Shown one piece after another: positions 52,873 to 60,882 of a stretch of 64,000 nt of DNA (the stretch's first letter is position 1; every line of letters begins with the position of its first letter). The notes below the pieces were generated by a model that saw nothing but the letters and a program-made list of their open reading frames with translations, was not told the DNA's origin and did no database searches. A program made the position numbers and the translations under genes. The stretch lies in contig NZ_CP020042.1 of assembly GCF_002028425.1 (NCBI RefSeq), positions 4,253,560 to 4,317,559 on the forward strand, written 5' to 3'. Source of the DNA: Streptomyces katrae (GTDB taxonomy: Bacteria; Actinomycetota; Actinomycetes; Streptomycetales; Streptomycetaceae).

Positions 52873-53831
52873 CAGGCAGGTACCTCCGTGGCGAGTAGGT
52901 CCCAGGCGAGGAGCCCTGCGCCCAGGCATCCGGCGGTGTCCCCGAGGGCGGCCGGAACGATCTCGGGCAGCCGCTGGAACGTCACGCGTTCCCCGACGGC
53001 CGTCCGCAGTGGTGTGAACAGGGTTTCCCCGGCCTCGGCGAGCCCGCCGCCGATGATCAGCGTGCTCGGGTCCAGCAGCGTGATCGCGGTGACCAGGCCG
53101 TCGGCGAGCGCGCCGATCGCGGCCTGCCAGACCTCCCCGGCACGGGGGTCGCCCGACTCCACGGCCTTGGCGCAGTCGGCGGCGTCGGCCCCGGGGTCGC
53201 CGGAGGCGGCCGCCCAGGCGCGCGAGACGGCGGAGGCGGAGGCCAGGGTCTCCAGGCAGCCGTGCTGGCCGCAGCCGCAGGCGGGGCCGCCGGGGCGGAC
53301 CACGATGTGGCCGATCTCCCCGGCGTAGCCGTGGGCGCCGGCCTCGATGCGGCCCGCGATGCCGATGGCTCCGGCGATGCCGGTGCCGAGGGGGACGAAC
53401 AGGAAGCGGTCGGCGCCCCGGCCGGCGCCGATGCGGCCCTCGGCGAGCCCGCCCGTGCGCACGTCGTGGCCCAGGGCCACGGGGATGCCGCCGAGACGTG
53501 CGCCGAGCAGGTCGCGCAGGGGTACGTCGCGCCAGCCCAGGTTCGCCGCGTACACGGCCATGCCGCGCTCGGAGTCGACGATGCCCGGCACGGCGACCCC
53601 GGCGGCCGAGGCGGGCGCGCCGAAGCGGTCCCGGCCGAGGTCGTGGAGCTCGGCGGCGAAGTCCAGGATCGTCTCGACGACGGCTTCGGCGCCCCGCTCG
53701 CGGCCGGTGGCGCGGCGCGCCTCGTGCAGCAGGGTGCCTCCCCCAGCTACCGCTGGGTGGTGCCCCCAGTCGGCGATGAGGGCGGCCTTCATCCCGGTGC
53801 CGCCCACATCGAGGGCGATGACGTGTTTCAC
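52872..53831 (-). CDS. nagK: N-acetylglucosamine kinase (ROK family) with an in-frame repeat insertion
   Basis: The 319-residue ROK kinase has the phosphate loop ALDVGGTGMKAAL, catalytic Asp in GHDVRTGG, and the ROK zinc motif CGCGQHGCLE. The start is GTG 53831 (MKHVIALDVGG) or GTG 53840; neither has a clear ribosome site. Between MKAALI and GTLLHEARR about eleven extra residues (ADWGHHPAVAGG) are encoded by a 33-bp palindromic repeat that also occurs at 55438. It is the first gene of the operon with nagA and the PfkB kinase. A DasR-type site lies 38 bp upstream. Confidence 0.93.
   Translation of the reverse strand: MKHVIALDVGGTGMKAALIADWGHHPAVAGGGTLLHEARRATGRERGAEAVVETILDFAAELHDLGRDRFGAPASAAGVAVPGIVDSERGMAVYAANLGWRDVPLRDLLGARLGGIPVALGHDVRTGGLAEGRIGAGRGADRFLFVPLGTGIAGAIGIAGRIEAGAHGYAGEIGHIVVRPGGPACGCGQHGCLETLASASAVSRAWAAASGDPGADAADCAKAVESGDPRAGEVWQAAIGALADGLVTAITLLDPSTLIIGGGLAEAGETLFTPLRTAVGERVTFQRLPEIVPAALGDTAGCLGAGLLAWDLLATEVPA
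53737..53769 (-). repeat. Palindromic 33-bp repeat inside nagK
   Basis: Read on the minus strand, CTGGGGGCACCACCCAGCGG then TAGCTGGGGGAGG matches the copy at 55438-55470 in 30 of 33 bases. It sits in frame in a loop of the kinase near the N-terminus, adding residues absent from the usual ROK pattern. Confidence 0.8.
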
Positions 53832-53868
53832 GGGTTTCACAGAAGACAGTCTCGCGTGCTCGAAGGGG

Positions 53869-53884
53869 AAAGGTCTAGTCCATT
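53869..53884 (-). promoter_or_regulatory. DasR-type operator (dre) upstream of nagK
   Basis: AAAGGTCTAGTCCATT matches 12 of 16 bases of AGTGGTCTAGACCACT. It lies 38 bp upstream of nagK. nagKA is an established DasR target in S. coelicolor. Confidence 0.8.
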
Positions 53885-53999
53885 GGGTGGGATTGTTGAG
53901 CGGCCATACAAATCCGGAAGGCCTGTTCGGGCCGCGCCCGGAGACGGTTTGGAAACAGTCCGCGCGCGAGGCCTCCGCCGGATGTGGAAGAGCCGCCAA

Positions 54000-54015
54000 A
54001 GTGGTGTAGACCTTA
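54000..54015 (+). promoter_or_regulatory. Second DasR-type operator, upstream of the sugar-binding lipoprotein gene
   Basis: AGTGGTGTAGACCTTA matches 12 of 16 dre positions, with the left half perfect. It lies 38 bp upstream of the lipoprotein start, so both divergent genes could answer to DasR. Confidence 0.6.
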
Positions 54016-54053
54016 CGTGGATCGTACGTACAACCTGGGGTGGATCGAGAACT

Positions 54054-55358
54054 GTGAAGGGCCGTTACCTGAGGCTGGCCGCGTCCGGCGCCGCACTGTG
54101 GCTGACCGGCGTGACACTGACCGGCTGTGGAGCCGTGCCGGGCCTCTCCGGGGACAACGAGGTGACCCTCCGGGTCGTGGCGGCCGACTACGGCGACAAT
54201 CCGCAGAACTCCTCCGCCGGCTACTGGAAGAACCTCGCCACCGCCTTCGAGAAGGACAACCCCGGCGTCAAGGTCGAGGTCAGCGTCTACTCGTGGTCGG
54301 AGGTCGACGCCAAGGTCGCCGCGATGGTCAAGGCCGGCAAGGCCCCCGACATCGCCCAGATCGGCGCCTACGCCGACTACGCCGAGGCCGGCAAGCTCTA
54401 CACCGCCGACGAACTGCTGTCCGTCAAGACCGAGGCCGACTTCCTGGCCCCGCTCGCCGACGCCGGCAAGGTCCGCCGCGTCCAGTACGGCATGCCCTTC
54501 GTCGCCAGCACGCGGCTGCTCTTCTACAACACCAAGCTCTTCGGCGACGCCGGGATCATCCCCAAGGACGGCTCCACCCCCTGGCAGCCCAAGAGCTGGG
54601 CGGACGTCGAGGCCGCGGCCAAGAAGCTCAAGGGCACGGGCGTCCCCACCCCCTTCGCCCTGCCGCTGGGCCGCGAGGAGGCCCAGGCCGAGACGATGAT
54701 GTGGCTGCTCTCGGGCGGTGGCGGCTACACCGACAACGAAGAGGCCTACGCGATCGACTCCGCGGAGAACGTCAAGACCTTCGAGTTCCTCCGCGACCGC
54801 ATGGTCGGCCAGGGCCTCACCGGCCCCGTCGACCCCGGCAAGCTCGACCGCCAGGCCGCCTTCGACGCCTTCACGCGCGGCGAGGCCGGCATGCTCAACG
54901 GCCACCCGACGCTGCTGAAGCAGGCGGCCGGCAAGGGCGTGAAGTTCGGCATGGTCGCCATGCCGACCATCGACGGCACCGACCACTCCACGATGGGCGT
55001 CGCGGACTGGGTCATGGCCTTCAAGAACGGCCACAAGAAGGAGGCCGGCAAGTTCCTCGACCAGCTGTACGCGGCGAAGAACGTGACCACCTTCACCAAC
55101 CAGTACGACCTCCTGCCCGTCACCACCAGCGGCTACCGCGCGATGGAGTCGGCGCCCGGCGGATCGGCCACCCAGCTGCGCACCTTCCTCACCGCCCTGC
55201 CGACCTCGCGGCTCTACCCGGTGGGCAAGAAGTCCTGGGCCGGGGTCAGCGAGGACATCAAGCAGAACATCGGCAAGGCGGTCCAGCCGGGCGGCCAGCC
55301 GGCGAAGATCCTGGAACGGATCGCGGACTCGGCGCGCAAGGCGGACGGGGAGAAGTAG
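54054..55358 (+). CDS. Sugar ABC transporter substrate-binding lipoprotein
   Basis: The 434-residue protein starts at GTG 54054 with a lipobox (LTGC; lipid on about Cys24). It has the family-1 solute-binding fold: VTLRVVAADYG, FEKDNPGVKVEVSVYSWSEV, GKAPDIAQIGAYADYAEAG and GMPFVASTRLLFYNTKLF. It probably binds an amino sugar or oligosaccharide, given the divergent nagKA genes and shared DasR-type sites. No permease genes follow, so it must work with components elsewhere and possibly with MsiK. Confidence 0.92.
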   Translation: MKGRYLRLAASGAALWLTGVTLTGCGAVPGLSGDNEVTLRVVAADYGDNPQNSSAGYWKNLATAFEKDNPGVKVEVSVYSWSEVDAKVAAMVKAGKAPDIAQIGAYADYAEAGKLYTADELLSVKTEADFLAPLADAGKVRRVQYGMPFVASTRLLFYNTKLFGDAGIIPKDGSTPWQPKSWADVEAAAKKLKGTGVPTPFALPLGREEAQAETMMWLLSGGGGYTDNEEAYAIDSAENVKTFEFLRDRMVGQGLTGPVDPGKLDRQAAFDAFTRGEAGMLNGHPTLLKQAAGKGVKFGMVAMPTIDGTDHSTMGVADWVMAFKNGHKKEAGKFLDQLYAAKNVTTFTNQYDLLPVTTSGYRAMESAPGGSATQLRTFLTALPTSRLYPVGKKSWAGVSEDIKQNIGKAVQPGGQPAKILERIADSARKADGEK

Positions 55359-55437
55359 CCCGACCGCCGGGGCCTGCCCGCCCCCGCGCGGCGCTCCTGG
55401 GGCCCCGCCCCCCCGCCCCCCGTTCTCCCGGCCTCGC

Positions 55438-55470
55438 CTGGGGGTACCACCCAGCGGCGGCTGGGGGAGG
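55438..55470 (+). repeat. Second copy of the 33-bp palindromic repeat
   Basis: CTGGGGGTACCACCCAGCGG then CGGCTGGGGGAGG is 30/33 identical to the copy inside nagK. It lies between genes, 80 bp after the lipoprotein stop. Confidence 0.8.
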
Positions 55471-55563
55471 AACGGTGGAAGGGCGGGAGGGGCAGCCCCG
55501 TGCAGCGGCACACCCCCCCGCACCGGCGCGGGCGCTGTCGGCGGGGCCCGTTAGTGTGGCCGT

Positions 55564-55845
55564 ATGACAGACGGCGGCCAGGCGGGTGAGACGGGCACGG
55601 CGGCGGAGCAGACGGCCGAGGGCCGCCTGACCGACGCCGAGGCGGCCGTGCTCGCGTACGAGGGCCGCAGCTGGCCCGGCCCCGGGGCCAAGGAGCGCGC
55701 GATACGGGAGGGGCTGGGGCTCACCCCGGTGCGGTACTACCAGCTGCTCAACGCCCTCATGGACGACCCCCGCGCCCTCGCCCACGCCCCCGGCACCGTC
55801 AACCGCCTCCGCCGCATCCGCGAGGCCCAGCGGGCCCGGCGGTAG
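55564..55845 (+). CDS. DUF3263 domain-containing protein
   Basis: The 93-residue protein has a low-complexity start and then the DUF3263 motif: LTDAEAAVLAYEGRSWPGPG, AIREGLGLTPVRYYQLLNAL and a basic tail (RLRRIREAQRARR). The helix pattern resembles a small DNA-binding protein. Its function is unknown. It lies upstream of otsB, 155 bp away. Confidence 0.88.
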   Translation: MTDGGQAGETGTAAEQTAEGRLTDAEAAVLAYEGRSWPGPGAKERAIREGLGLTPVRYYQLLNALMDDPRALAHAPGTVNRLRRIREAQRARR

Positions 55846-56000
55846 GGCGGGCCGGACCGGGCCGGGGCCCCTGCCGTTCACTACCGGGTTCTGGCGCGGG
55901 ATCGGGTGCGGGATCGGGCGCGGGTTCCGGCGCGGGACAGGGCTGGATCGTGGCTGGAGGGTCTGGGCGGGGTCCCGGCCGCCCCGGTAGGGTCGTGGCC

Positions 56001-56855
56001 ATGGGGAGCCATCCGCACCAACCGCCGATGCCCGTGCCCGCCACCGCCGCCGGACGCGAGGGACTCGAAGCCCTCCTCCGTACACCCCGCAGAGCCGTCA
56101 TCGCCCTCGACTTCGACGGCACCCTCGCCGACATCGTCCCCGACCCCGACCAGGCCCGCGCCCACGCCGACGCCGTGCCGGCGCTCGCCGCACTCGCCCC
56201 TCGGGTGGAGGCCGTGGCCGTGGTCACCGGCCGGCCCGCGGGGGTGGCCGTCCGCTACGGAGGCTTCGCCGGGGTGCCCGGGCTGGAGCACCTGGTCGTC
56301 CTCGGCCACTACGGCGCCGAACGCTGGGACGCCGTCACCGGCGTCGTGCACGCCCCCGCCGAACACCCCGGCGTGGCGGCGGTACGGGCCGAGCTGCCCG
56401 GCTTCCTCGACGCCATCGGGGCGTGGCGGGGGACCTGGATCGAGGAGAAGGGCCAGGCCCTGGCCGTCCACACCCGCCGGGCGGAAGACCCCGAGGCGGC
56501 GTTCCAGGCCCTGCGCGAACCCCTCGCGGAGCTCGCGGCCCGCCACGGCCTGATCGTCGAGCCGGGGCGCGCCGTCCTGGAACTGCGCCCGCCGGGGATG
56601 GACAAGGGCGTCGCCCTGACCGAGTTCCTTCAGGAGCGGGACGCGGGGCCGGTCCTGTACGCGGGGGACGACCTGGGCGACCTCGCGGCGTACTCGGCGG
56701 TCGAGAAGCGCCGGGCGGAAGGCCTCCCGGGCCTCCTGGTGTGCAGCGGCTCGGCGGAAGTCCCGGAACTCGCGGCCCGCGCCGACCTCGTCCTCCCGGG
56801 CCCGGCCGCGGTAGCGGCGTTCCTGGCCCAGCTGGCGGGGGCGCTGAGGGGGTAG
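56001..56855 (+). CDS. otsB: Trehalose-6-phosphate phosphatase
   Basis: This HAD-superfamily enzyme removes phosphate from trehalose-6-phosphate. The 284-residue protein has motif I in ALDFDGTLADIVPDPDQA, motif II in VVTGRP, LGHYGAERWD, and motif III/IV in YAGDDLGDLAAY. The start at ATG 56001 gives MGSHPHQPPMPV. Its stop lies only eight bases from the left arm of the large inverted repeat, beyond which the convergent otsA lies. Confidence 0.92.
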   Translation: MGSHPHQPPMPVPATAAGREGLEALLRTPRRAVIALDFDGTLADIVPDPDQARAHADAVPALAALAPRVEAVAVVTGRPAGVAVRYGGFAGVPGLEHLVVLGHYGAERWDAVTGVVHAPAEHPGVAAVRAELPGFLDAIGAWRGTWIEEKGQALAVHTRRAEDPEAAFQALREPLAELAARHGLIVEPGRAVLELRPPGMDKGVALTEFLQERDAGPVLYAGDDLGDLAAYSAVEKRRAEGLPGLLVCSGSAEVPELAARADLVLPGPAAVAAFLAQLAGALRG

Positions 56856-56862
56856 GCCTCGG

Positions 56863-57293
56863 GGCCCGGGCCCGCCATCTCCCCCTCGAGGGGCCGGGGC
56901 CGGGCGGGTGTTTGCCCACCCGCCTCCCCGGATGCGGGTGAGTGGGTTGGCGGCGGTCTCCCGCCGGGCGGGAGCGAGCCGCTGAACGGTACCGGTGACC
57001 GTCGGGGTCCGAGCCGGCCGGTCTCAGAGATGCCTTGGGGCTTTCCCGTCAGTCCCACTGTCCTTCCGGTTCGGGCCGCCCTGTCAAGGGCGCTCCCTTC
57101 GGTCGCGTCGCTTCGCGATCGCCTACGGCGACCCTTGACAGCCCGTCCCGCCCCGGAAAGACAAGGACTGCCGGGAAACCCCCAAAAGGACGGCACGGTC
57201 GTACCTTGACCATCCGGCTCCCTCAGCGACCAGCCGGGGGGCCGGGGGCCGCCTCGCCGAGCATCCGGGCCGACGAGGCAGTGCCTCGGGGCC
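56863..57293. repeat. Left arm of a large inverted repeat
   Basis: This arm of 431 bp is complementary to 58851-59276. It is strongest over 57023-57293, where long exact blocks occur (for example GGGGCTTTCCCGTCAGTCCC and CGCCTCGCCGAGCATCCGGG). The outer 150 bp are less similar but clearly related (GCCCGCCATCTCCCCCTCGA). Within the arm CTGTCAAGGG (57081) and CCCTTGACAG (57132) form a nested hairpin. Confidence 0.9.
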
Positions 57294-57300
57294 TCTCTCC

Positions 57301-57660
57301 GCGACAGATCGCTACGCGCTCCTCCCGTTTCAGCGTCCGCCGCCCGCCTGTGCCCGCTGCCCGCACCAAAAGCCGACGGAAGCGGCGTCCGGGGCCAGTG
57401 GGCGCGACAAATCGCTACGCGCTCCTCTGATTTCGGCGTCCGGCGACCGCCTGGGGCTGGTACCCGCACCGGATGCCGACGGAATCGGCATCCGAAGCCG
57501 CCAAGCGCACCAGATCGCTACGCGCTTCTCTCTTGTCGGCGTCCGGCGGCCGCCATGGGCTGATACCTGCACCAAATGACGACCGGAGGAGCATCCGGGC
57601 CGTCGGGCGCGGCAGATCGCTACGCGCTCCTCATATCTCAGCGTCCGCGGCCCGTGGGGG
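57301..57660. repeat. Tandem repeats of about 103 bp, four units (left array)
   Basis: The motif AGATCGCTACGCGCTCCTC with variants recurs with its ATCGCTACGC core at 57308, 57411, 57514 and 57616, a spacing of 103, 103 and 102 bases. Each unit continues with a TCGGCGTCCGG-like block, a CCCGCACC-like block and GACGGAATCGGCATCCG or a variant. It fills the space between the left arm and the enclosed gene. Confidence 0.88.
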
Positions 57661-57690
57661 GCCCGACGGGGGATGCCTTAGTGTTCGGCC

Positions 57691-58428
57691 ATGTCCATGC
57701 CGTCTTCCTCGGATGCCGCGGTTCCCTCGGGGTCCGTGGATCAGTCTCGTTCGAACAGCACGCAGACAGAGCCGCACACCCAGAGCGGCCCCGGCGGCCG
57801 CCGGACCGGGAGGGTGATCGGGATCGTCGCCGTCTCGGTTGCCGGGCTCCTGCTCGCGGGCTTCGGGGTGCGCCAACTCGCCTCCAGCGGGCTCCCCGAC
57901 GCCACCCACCGGCTCACGCTGCCCGAGACCGTGGGCGACGGCACCTACGAGCTGTCCAAGGACCTGTCGCAGACCGAGAGAGCCGACGCGCTCGGCCGCG
58001 CGCTCTCCGCCGGTTCGCGCACCCCCCAGGCGGTCATCGCCCAGTACGCGAGCGTGTCCTCGGAAGCACCGAGTGTCCTTGCCCTTTCCGGGGCGTACGG
58101 GCAGTTCGCCAACCCCGCGAAGATCCGCCAGAGCATGATGGACGGTGGCGCGCGCGCAGCGAACGCCACCGCGACGGTGGTCCAGCCGGAGGACATCACC
58201 CCGGCCGGCTCCGACACGACCGTGACCTGCCAAGCCGTCAAGATTCTCAGCACGACGGCCGTCTGGACCGTTCAGCCCATGTGCGCATGGGCGGACGGGA
58301 ACACGGTGGCCCTGGTGACGGTGCTCACCGCGGAAACTCCGGAGCCGACCCCGGAGAACGTCGACCTCGGCCGTCTCGCCGCCCTGACGGTCAAGGTGCG
58401 GACGGAGGCCCGTCAACCGATCGGCTGA
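57691..58428 (+). CDS. Membrane-anchored hypothetical protein enclosed by the inverted repeat
   Basis: The 245-residue protein starts MSMPSSSDAAVPSGSVDQSR. It has a Ser/Thr/Gly-rich cytoplasmic part (about 1-42), one membrane helix (about 43-62, IGIVAVSVAGLLLAGFGVRQL) and an outer domain with two cysteines (VTCQAVKIL, QPMCAWADGN). The outer part (THRLTLPETVGDGTYELSKD, then DTTVTCQAV and WADGNTVALVTVL) resembles a group of Streptomyces surface proteins, but no function is known to me. The gene lies between two arrays of 103-bp repeats. Confidence 0.8.
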   Translation: MSMPSSSDAAVPSGSVDQSRSNSTQTEPHTQSGPGGRRTGRVIGIVAVSVAGLLLAGFGVRQLASSGLPDATHRLTLPETVGDGTYELSKDLSQTERADALGRALSAGSRTPQAVIAQYASVSSEAPSVLALSGAYGQFANPAKIRQSMMDGGARAANATATVVQPEDITPAGSDTTVTCQAVKILSTTAVWTVQPMCAWADGNTVALVTVLTAETPEPTPENVDLGRLAALTVKVRTEARQPIG

Positions 58429-58461
58429 CGACCATCCGGCCGGTCCGTCGAGTTGGCTCGG

Positions 58462-58626
58462 GTGGTGCGGGCGAACGTTTCCGACACCGGAGCCGGGTAC
58501 TGGATGGAACTGGCATACATCCGTGCCGCGTCCGGCCGGGAGTTCACCACGGCCGTCGCCCACGTCCAGCCCGCCTATGACCAGCCCAAGACGGCCGCCG
58601 GACGCCGAGACCTGGGCAGCGCGTAG
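58462..58626 (+). CDS. Short ORF after the enclosed gene, possible gene fragment
   Basis: In the same frame as the enclosed gene, after its stop, the sequence reads VVRANVSDTGAGYWMELAYI, then RAASGREFTTAVAHVQPAYD, and ends at a TAG inside the first right-hand repeat unit. It has good codon usage and a natural protein look, but no clear ribosome site (GTG 58462 and ATG 58504 are possible starts). It may be the end of a lost gene. The family is not recognised. Confidence 0.4.
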   Translation: MVRANVSDTGAGYWMELAYIRAASGREFTTAVAHVQPAYDQPKTAAGRRDLGSA

Positions 58627-58850
58627 CGATCTGTCGCGCCCGGCGGTCCCGAATGCCCCTCCGGTCGTCATTTGGTGCGGGTACCAGCCCAGGGCGGTCG
58701 TCGGACGCCGAAATCAGAGGAGCACGTAGCGATCTGTCGCGCCTCCCGGCCCCGGATGCCGATTCCGTCGTCCTTTCCTGCGGGCAGCGGCCCCGGACGG
58801 GCTGCGGACGCTGAGAAATGAGGAGCGCGTAGCGATCTGTCGCGGGCGGC
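58600..58850. repeat. Tandem repeats of about 103 bp, three inverted units (right array)
   Basis: The complementary motif GCGTAGCGATCTGTCGCG with variants has its core ending at 58630, 58733 and 58836, an exact period of 103 bp. The units are inverted relative to the left array and share its blocks, for example CATTTGGTGCGGGTACCAGC against its counterparts on the left. Confidence 0.88.
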
Positions 58851-59276
58851 GGCCCCGAGGCACTGCCTCGTCGGCCCGGATGCTCGGCGAGGCGGCCCCC
58901 GGCCCCCCGCCTGGTCGCTGAGGGAGCCGGATGTCTCAGGTACGACCGTGCCGTCCTTTTGGGGGTTTCCCGGCAGTCCTTGTCTTTCCGGGGCGGGTCG
59001 TGCTGTCAAGGGTCGCCGCAGGCGATCGCGAAGCGACGCGACGAAGGAGCGCCCTTGACAGGGCGGCCCGGACCGGAAGGACAGTGGGACTGACGGGAAA
59101 GCCCCAACCCTTCTCTGAGACCGCCGAGTGAGGTCCCGCCCCCACCGGTACCGGCCGGCTGCCCGCTCCCGTCCAGCGGGGCCCCGCCCCCCACCCACCG
59201 TCCCGCACCCGGGGAGGCGGGTGGGCAAGCGCCGCCCGGCCCCCACCCCTCGAGGGGGAGATGGCGGGCGCGGGCC
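58851..59276. repeat. Right arm of the large inverted repeat
   Basis: This 426-bp arm is complementary to 56863-57293. It contains the same nested CTGTCAAGGG (59003) and CCCTTGACAG (59052) hairpin. Its outer end is 41 bp from the otsA stop. Confidence 0.9.
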
Positions 59277-59316
59277 GTGAGCCGTGCGGGTGGGGCCCGG
59301 GGGAGTGCGACGGGCG

Positions 59317-60777
59317 TCAGCCCCCCAACGCCTCCAGCTGGGTCGTGAACCATGCCGCCGGGGGGAGGGACGTGGCGGCTGCTGCCAGGCGTTTCGTGCG
59401 TTCCGTGCGTTCCGCCTCCGGCATCGTCAGGGCCGCGTGCAGGGCTTCGGCCGTCGCCGTGACGTCGTACGGGTTGACCGTCAGGGCGTCCTGGCGGAGT
59501 TCCTCGTACGCCCCCGCCCCCGTCGACAGGACCAGGACGCAGCCCGCCTCCGAGACCACCGGGATCTCCTTGGCGACCAGGTTCATGCCGTCCCGCACCG
59601 GGTTGATCAGGGCCACGTCCGCCATCCGGTACGCCGCCAGGGAGCGGGCGAAGTCGTCCTGGACGGAGAGCAGCACCGGCTCCCAGTCCTCCGTCCCGAA
59701 CTCGGCGTTGATCTCCGCCGCCAGGGACGCGACCGCCGCCGTGTAGTTCCGGTAGACCTCCAGGTCCTGGCGGGAGGGGTAGGCGGAGGCCAGGTGGACG
59801 ACGCGGCCCCGCCACTCGGGGTGGGCGGTCAGCAGCTCCCGGTAGGCGAGGAGCCCGCGCAGGACGTTCTTCGACAGCTCGGTGCGGTCCACCCGGACGA
59901 TCGTCTTGCGGTCCCCGACCTCCGCGCGCAGCGCGGCCAGCTTGTCGTCGACCTCCGGCCGGTGGGCCAGGGCCCTCAGGTCGTCGCCGTCGACGCCGAG
60001 CGGGTACTGGCCGACGCCGGTGAAGCGCATCTCCCCGAACAGGCCCTCCTCCGTCAGCCTGCGGTGGTGCACCCCGCCCTGGTGCCCCTCGCGGGGGACG
60101 AAGCCCTCCGCGACGCCGTGCACGTCGTCCATGGTGGCTCCGCTGATGAACGCGGCGGCCCATCCGGCGGTGTGGAAGCCGAGCTGGTCGGCGCCGAGCA
60201 TGCCCCACACCAGCCGGCTGCGGATGTCGTCCGGGAGCATGTGCAGGACGTCCGGCGAGGCCCACGGGGTGTGCGTGAAGTGCGCGATCCGCAGGTCGGG
60301 GCGCAGCTCCCGGAGCGCTCCCGGGACCAGGGCCAGGTGGTAGTCCTGGACGAGGACGCGGGCGCCCTCGGCGGCCTCCTCGGCCAGGGCTTCGGCGAAG
60401 GCCTGGTTGTAGGCGGTGTACGAGTCCCAGCGCCGCCGGAACTCCGCGTCGAAGACGGGCTCGCGGGGGACGTCGTAGAGGTGGTGGTGGGTGAACCAGA
60501 GCACCGAGTTCGCGATGCCGTTGTACGCGTCGTCGTACACCGCGCGGTCGATGTCCAGCATGCGCACGCCGTGCTCGGAGACCCCCCGCCGGACCGCTTC
60601 GCGGTCGGCCTCGGAGAGGGCGGCGCAGATCCACAGGGCCTCCGGCTGCGCCGCGAGGGCCGCGGACAGGCCGGAGACGAGACCGCCCCCGCCGCGCCGG
60701 GCGCTGAGGGCGCCGTCGGCGGCGAGGGCGTACGAGAGCGGGCCGCGGTTGGCGGCGACGAGTACCTGAGAAGCCAT
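59317..60777 (-). CDS. otsA: Trehalose-6-phosphate synthase
   Basis: This GT20 enzyme joins UDP- or GDP-glucose and glucose-6-phosphate. The 486-residue protein has RGPLSY, the GGGGLVSGL phosphate loop, VQDYHLALVPG, HTPWASPDVLHMLP, the binding motif RVDRTELSKN and NPVRDGMNLVAKE. Between AAFISGATMDDV and VGQYPLGVD is an insertion longer than in E. coli OtsA (about 45 residues), as I recall for actinobacterial forms. It converges on otsB across the inverted-repeat structure. Start ATG 60777 (MASQVLVAANRG). Confidence 0.95.
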   Translation of the reverse strand: MASQVLVAANRGPLSYALAADGALSARRGGGGLVSGLSAALAAQPEALWICAALSEADREAVRRGVSEHGVRMLDIDRAVYDDAYNGIANSVLWFTHHHLYDVPREPVFDAEFRRRWDSYTAYNQAFAEALAEEAAEGARVLVQDYHLALVPGALRELRPDLRIAHFTHTPWASPDVLHMLPDDIRSRLVWGMLGADQLGFHTAGWAAAFISGATMDDVHGVAEGFVPREGHQGGVHHRRLTEEGLFGEMRFTGVGQYPLGVDGDDLRALAHRPEVDDKLAALRAEVGDRKTIVRVDRTELSKNVLRGLLAYRELLTAHPEWRGRVVHLASAYPSRQDLEVYRNYTAAVASLAAEINAEFGTEDWEPVLLSVQDDFARSLAAYRMADVALINPVRDGMNLVAKEIPVVSEAGCVLVLSTGAGAYEELRQDALTVNPYDVTATAEALHAALTMPEAERTERTKRLAAAATSLPPAAWFTTQLEALGG

Positions 60778-60882
60778 GCCGCGAACCTAGCCCGGCACCC
60801 GCTCGCTCAAACGTCCGGGAAATGACCGGTTCGTCACCTACCGGATGGAGGGCCGCCCGCCCCCCGCCCGGGCCGTCCCGCC

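Noticed and set aside
57301..58850. CRISPR-like reading of the 103-bp repeats
   Set aside because: The whole 103-bp unit is repeated, not a short repeat with unique spacers, and the two arrays are inverted to each other.
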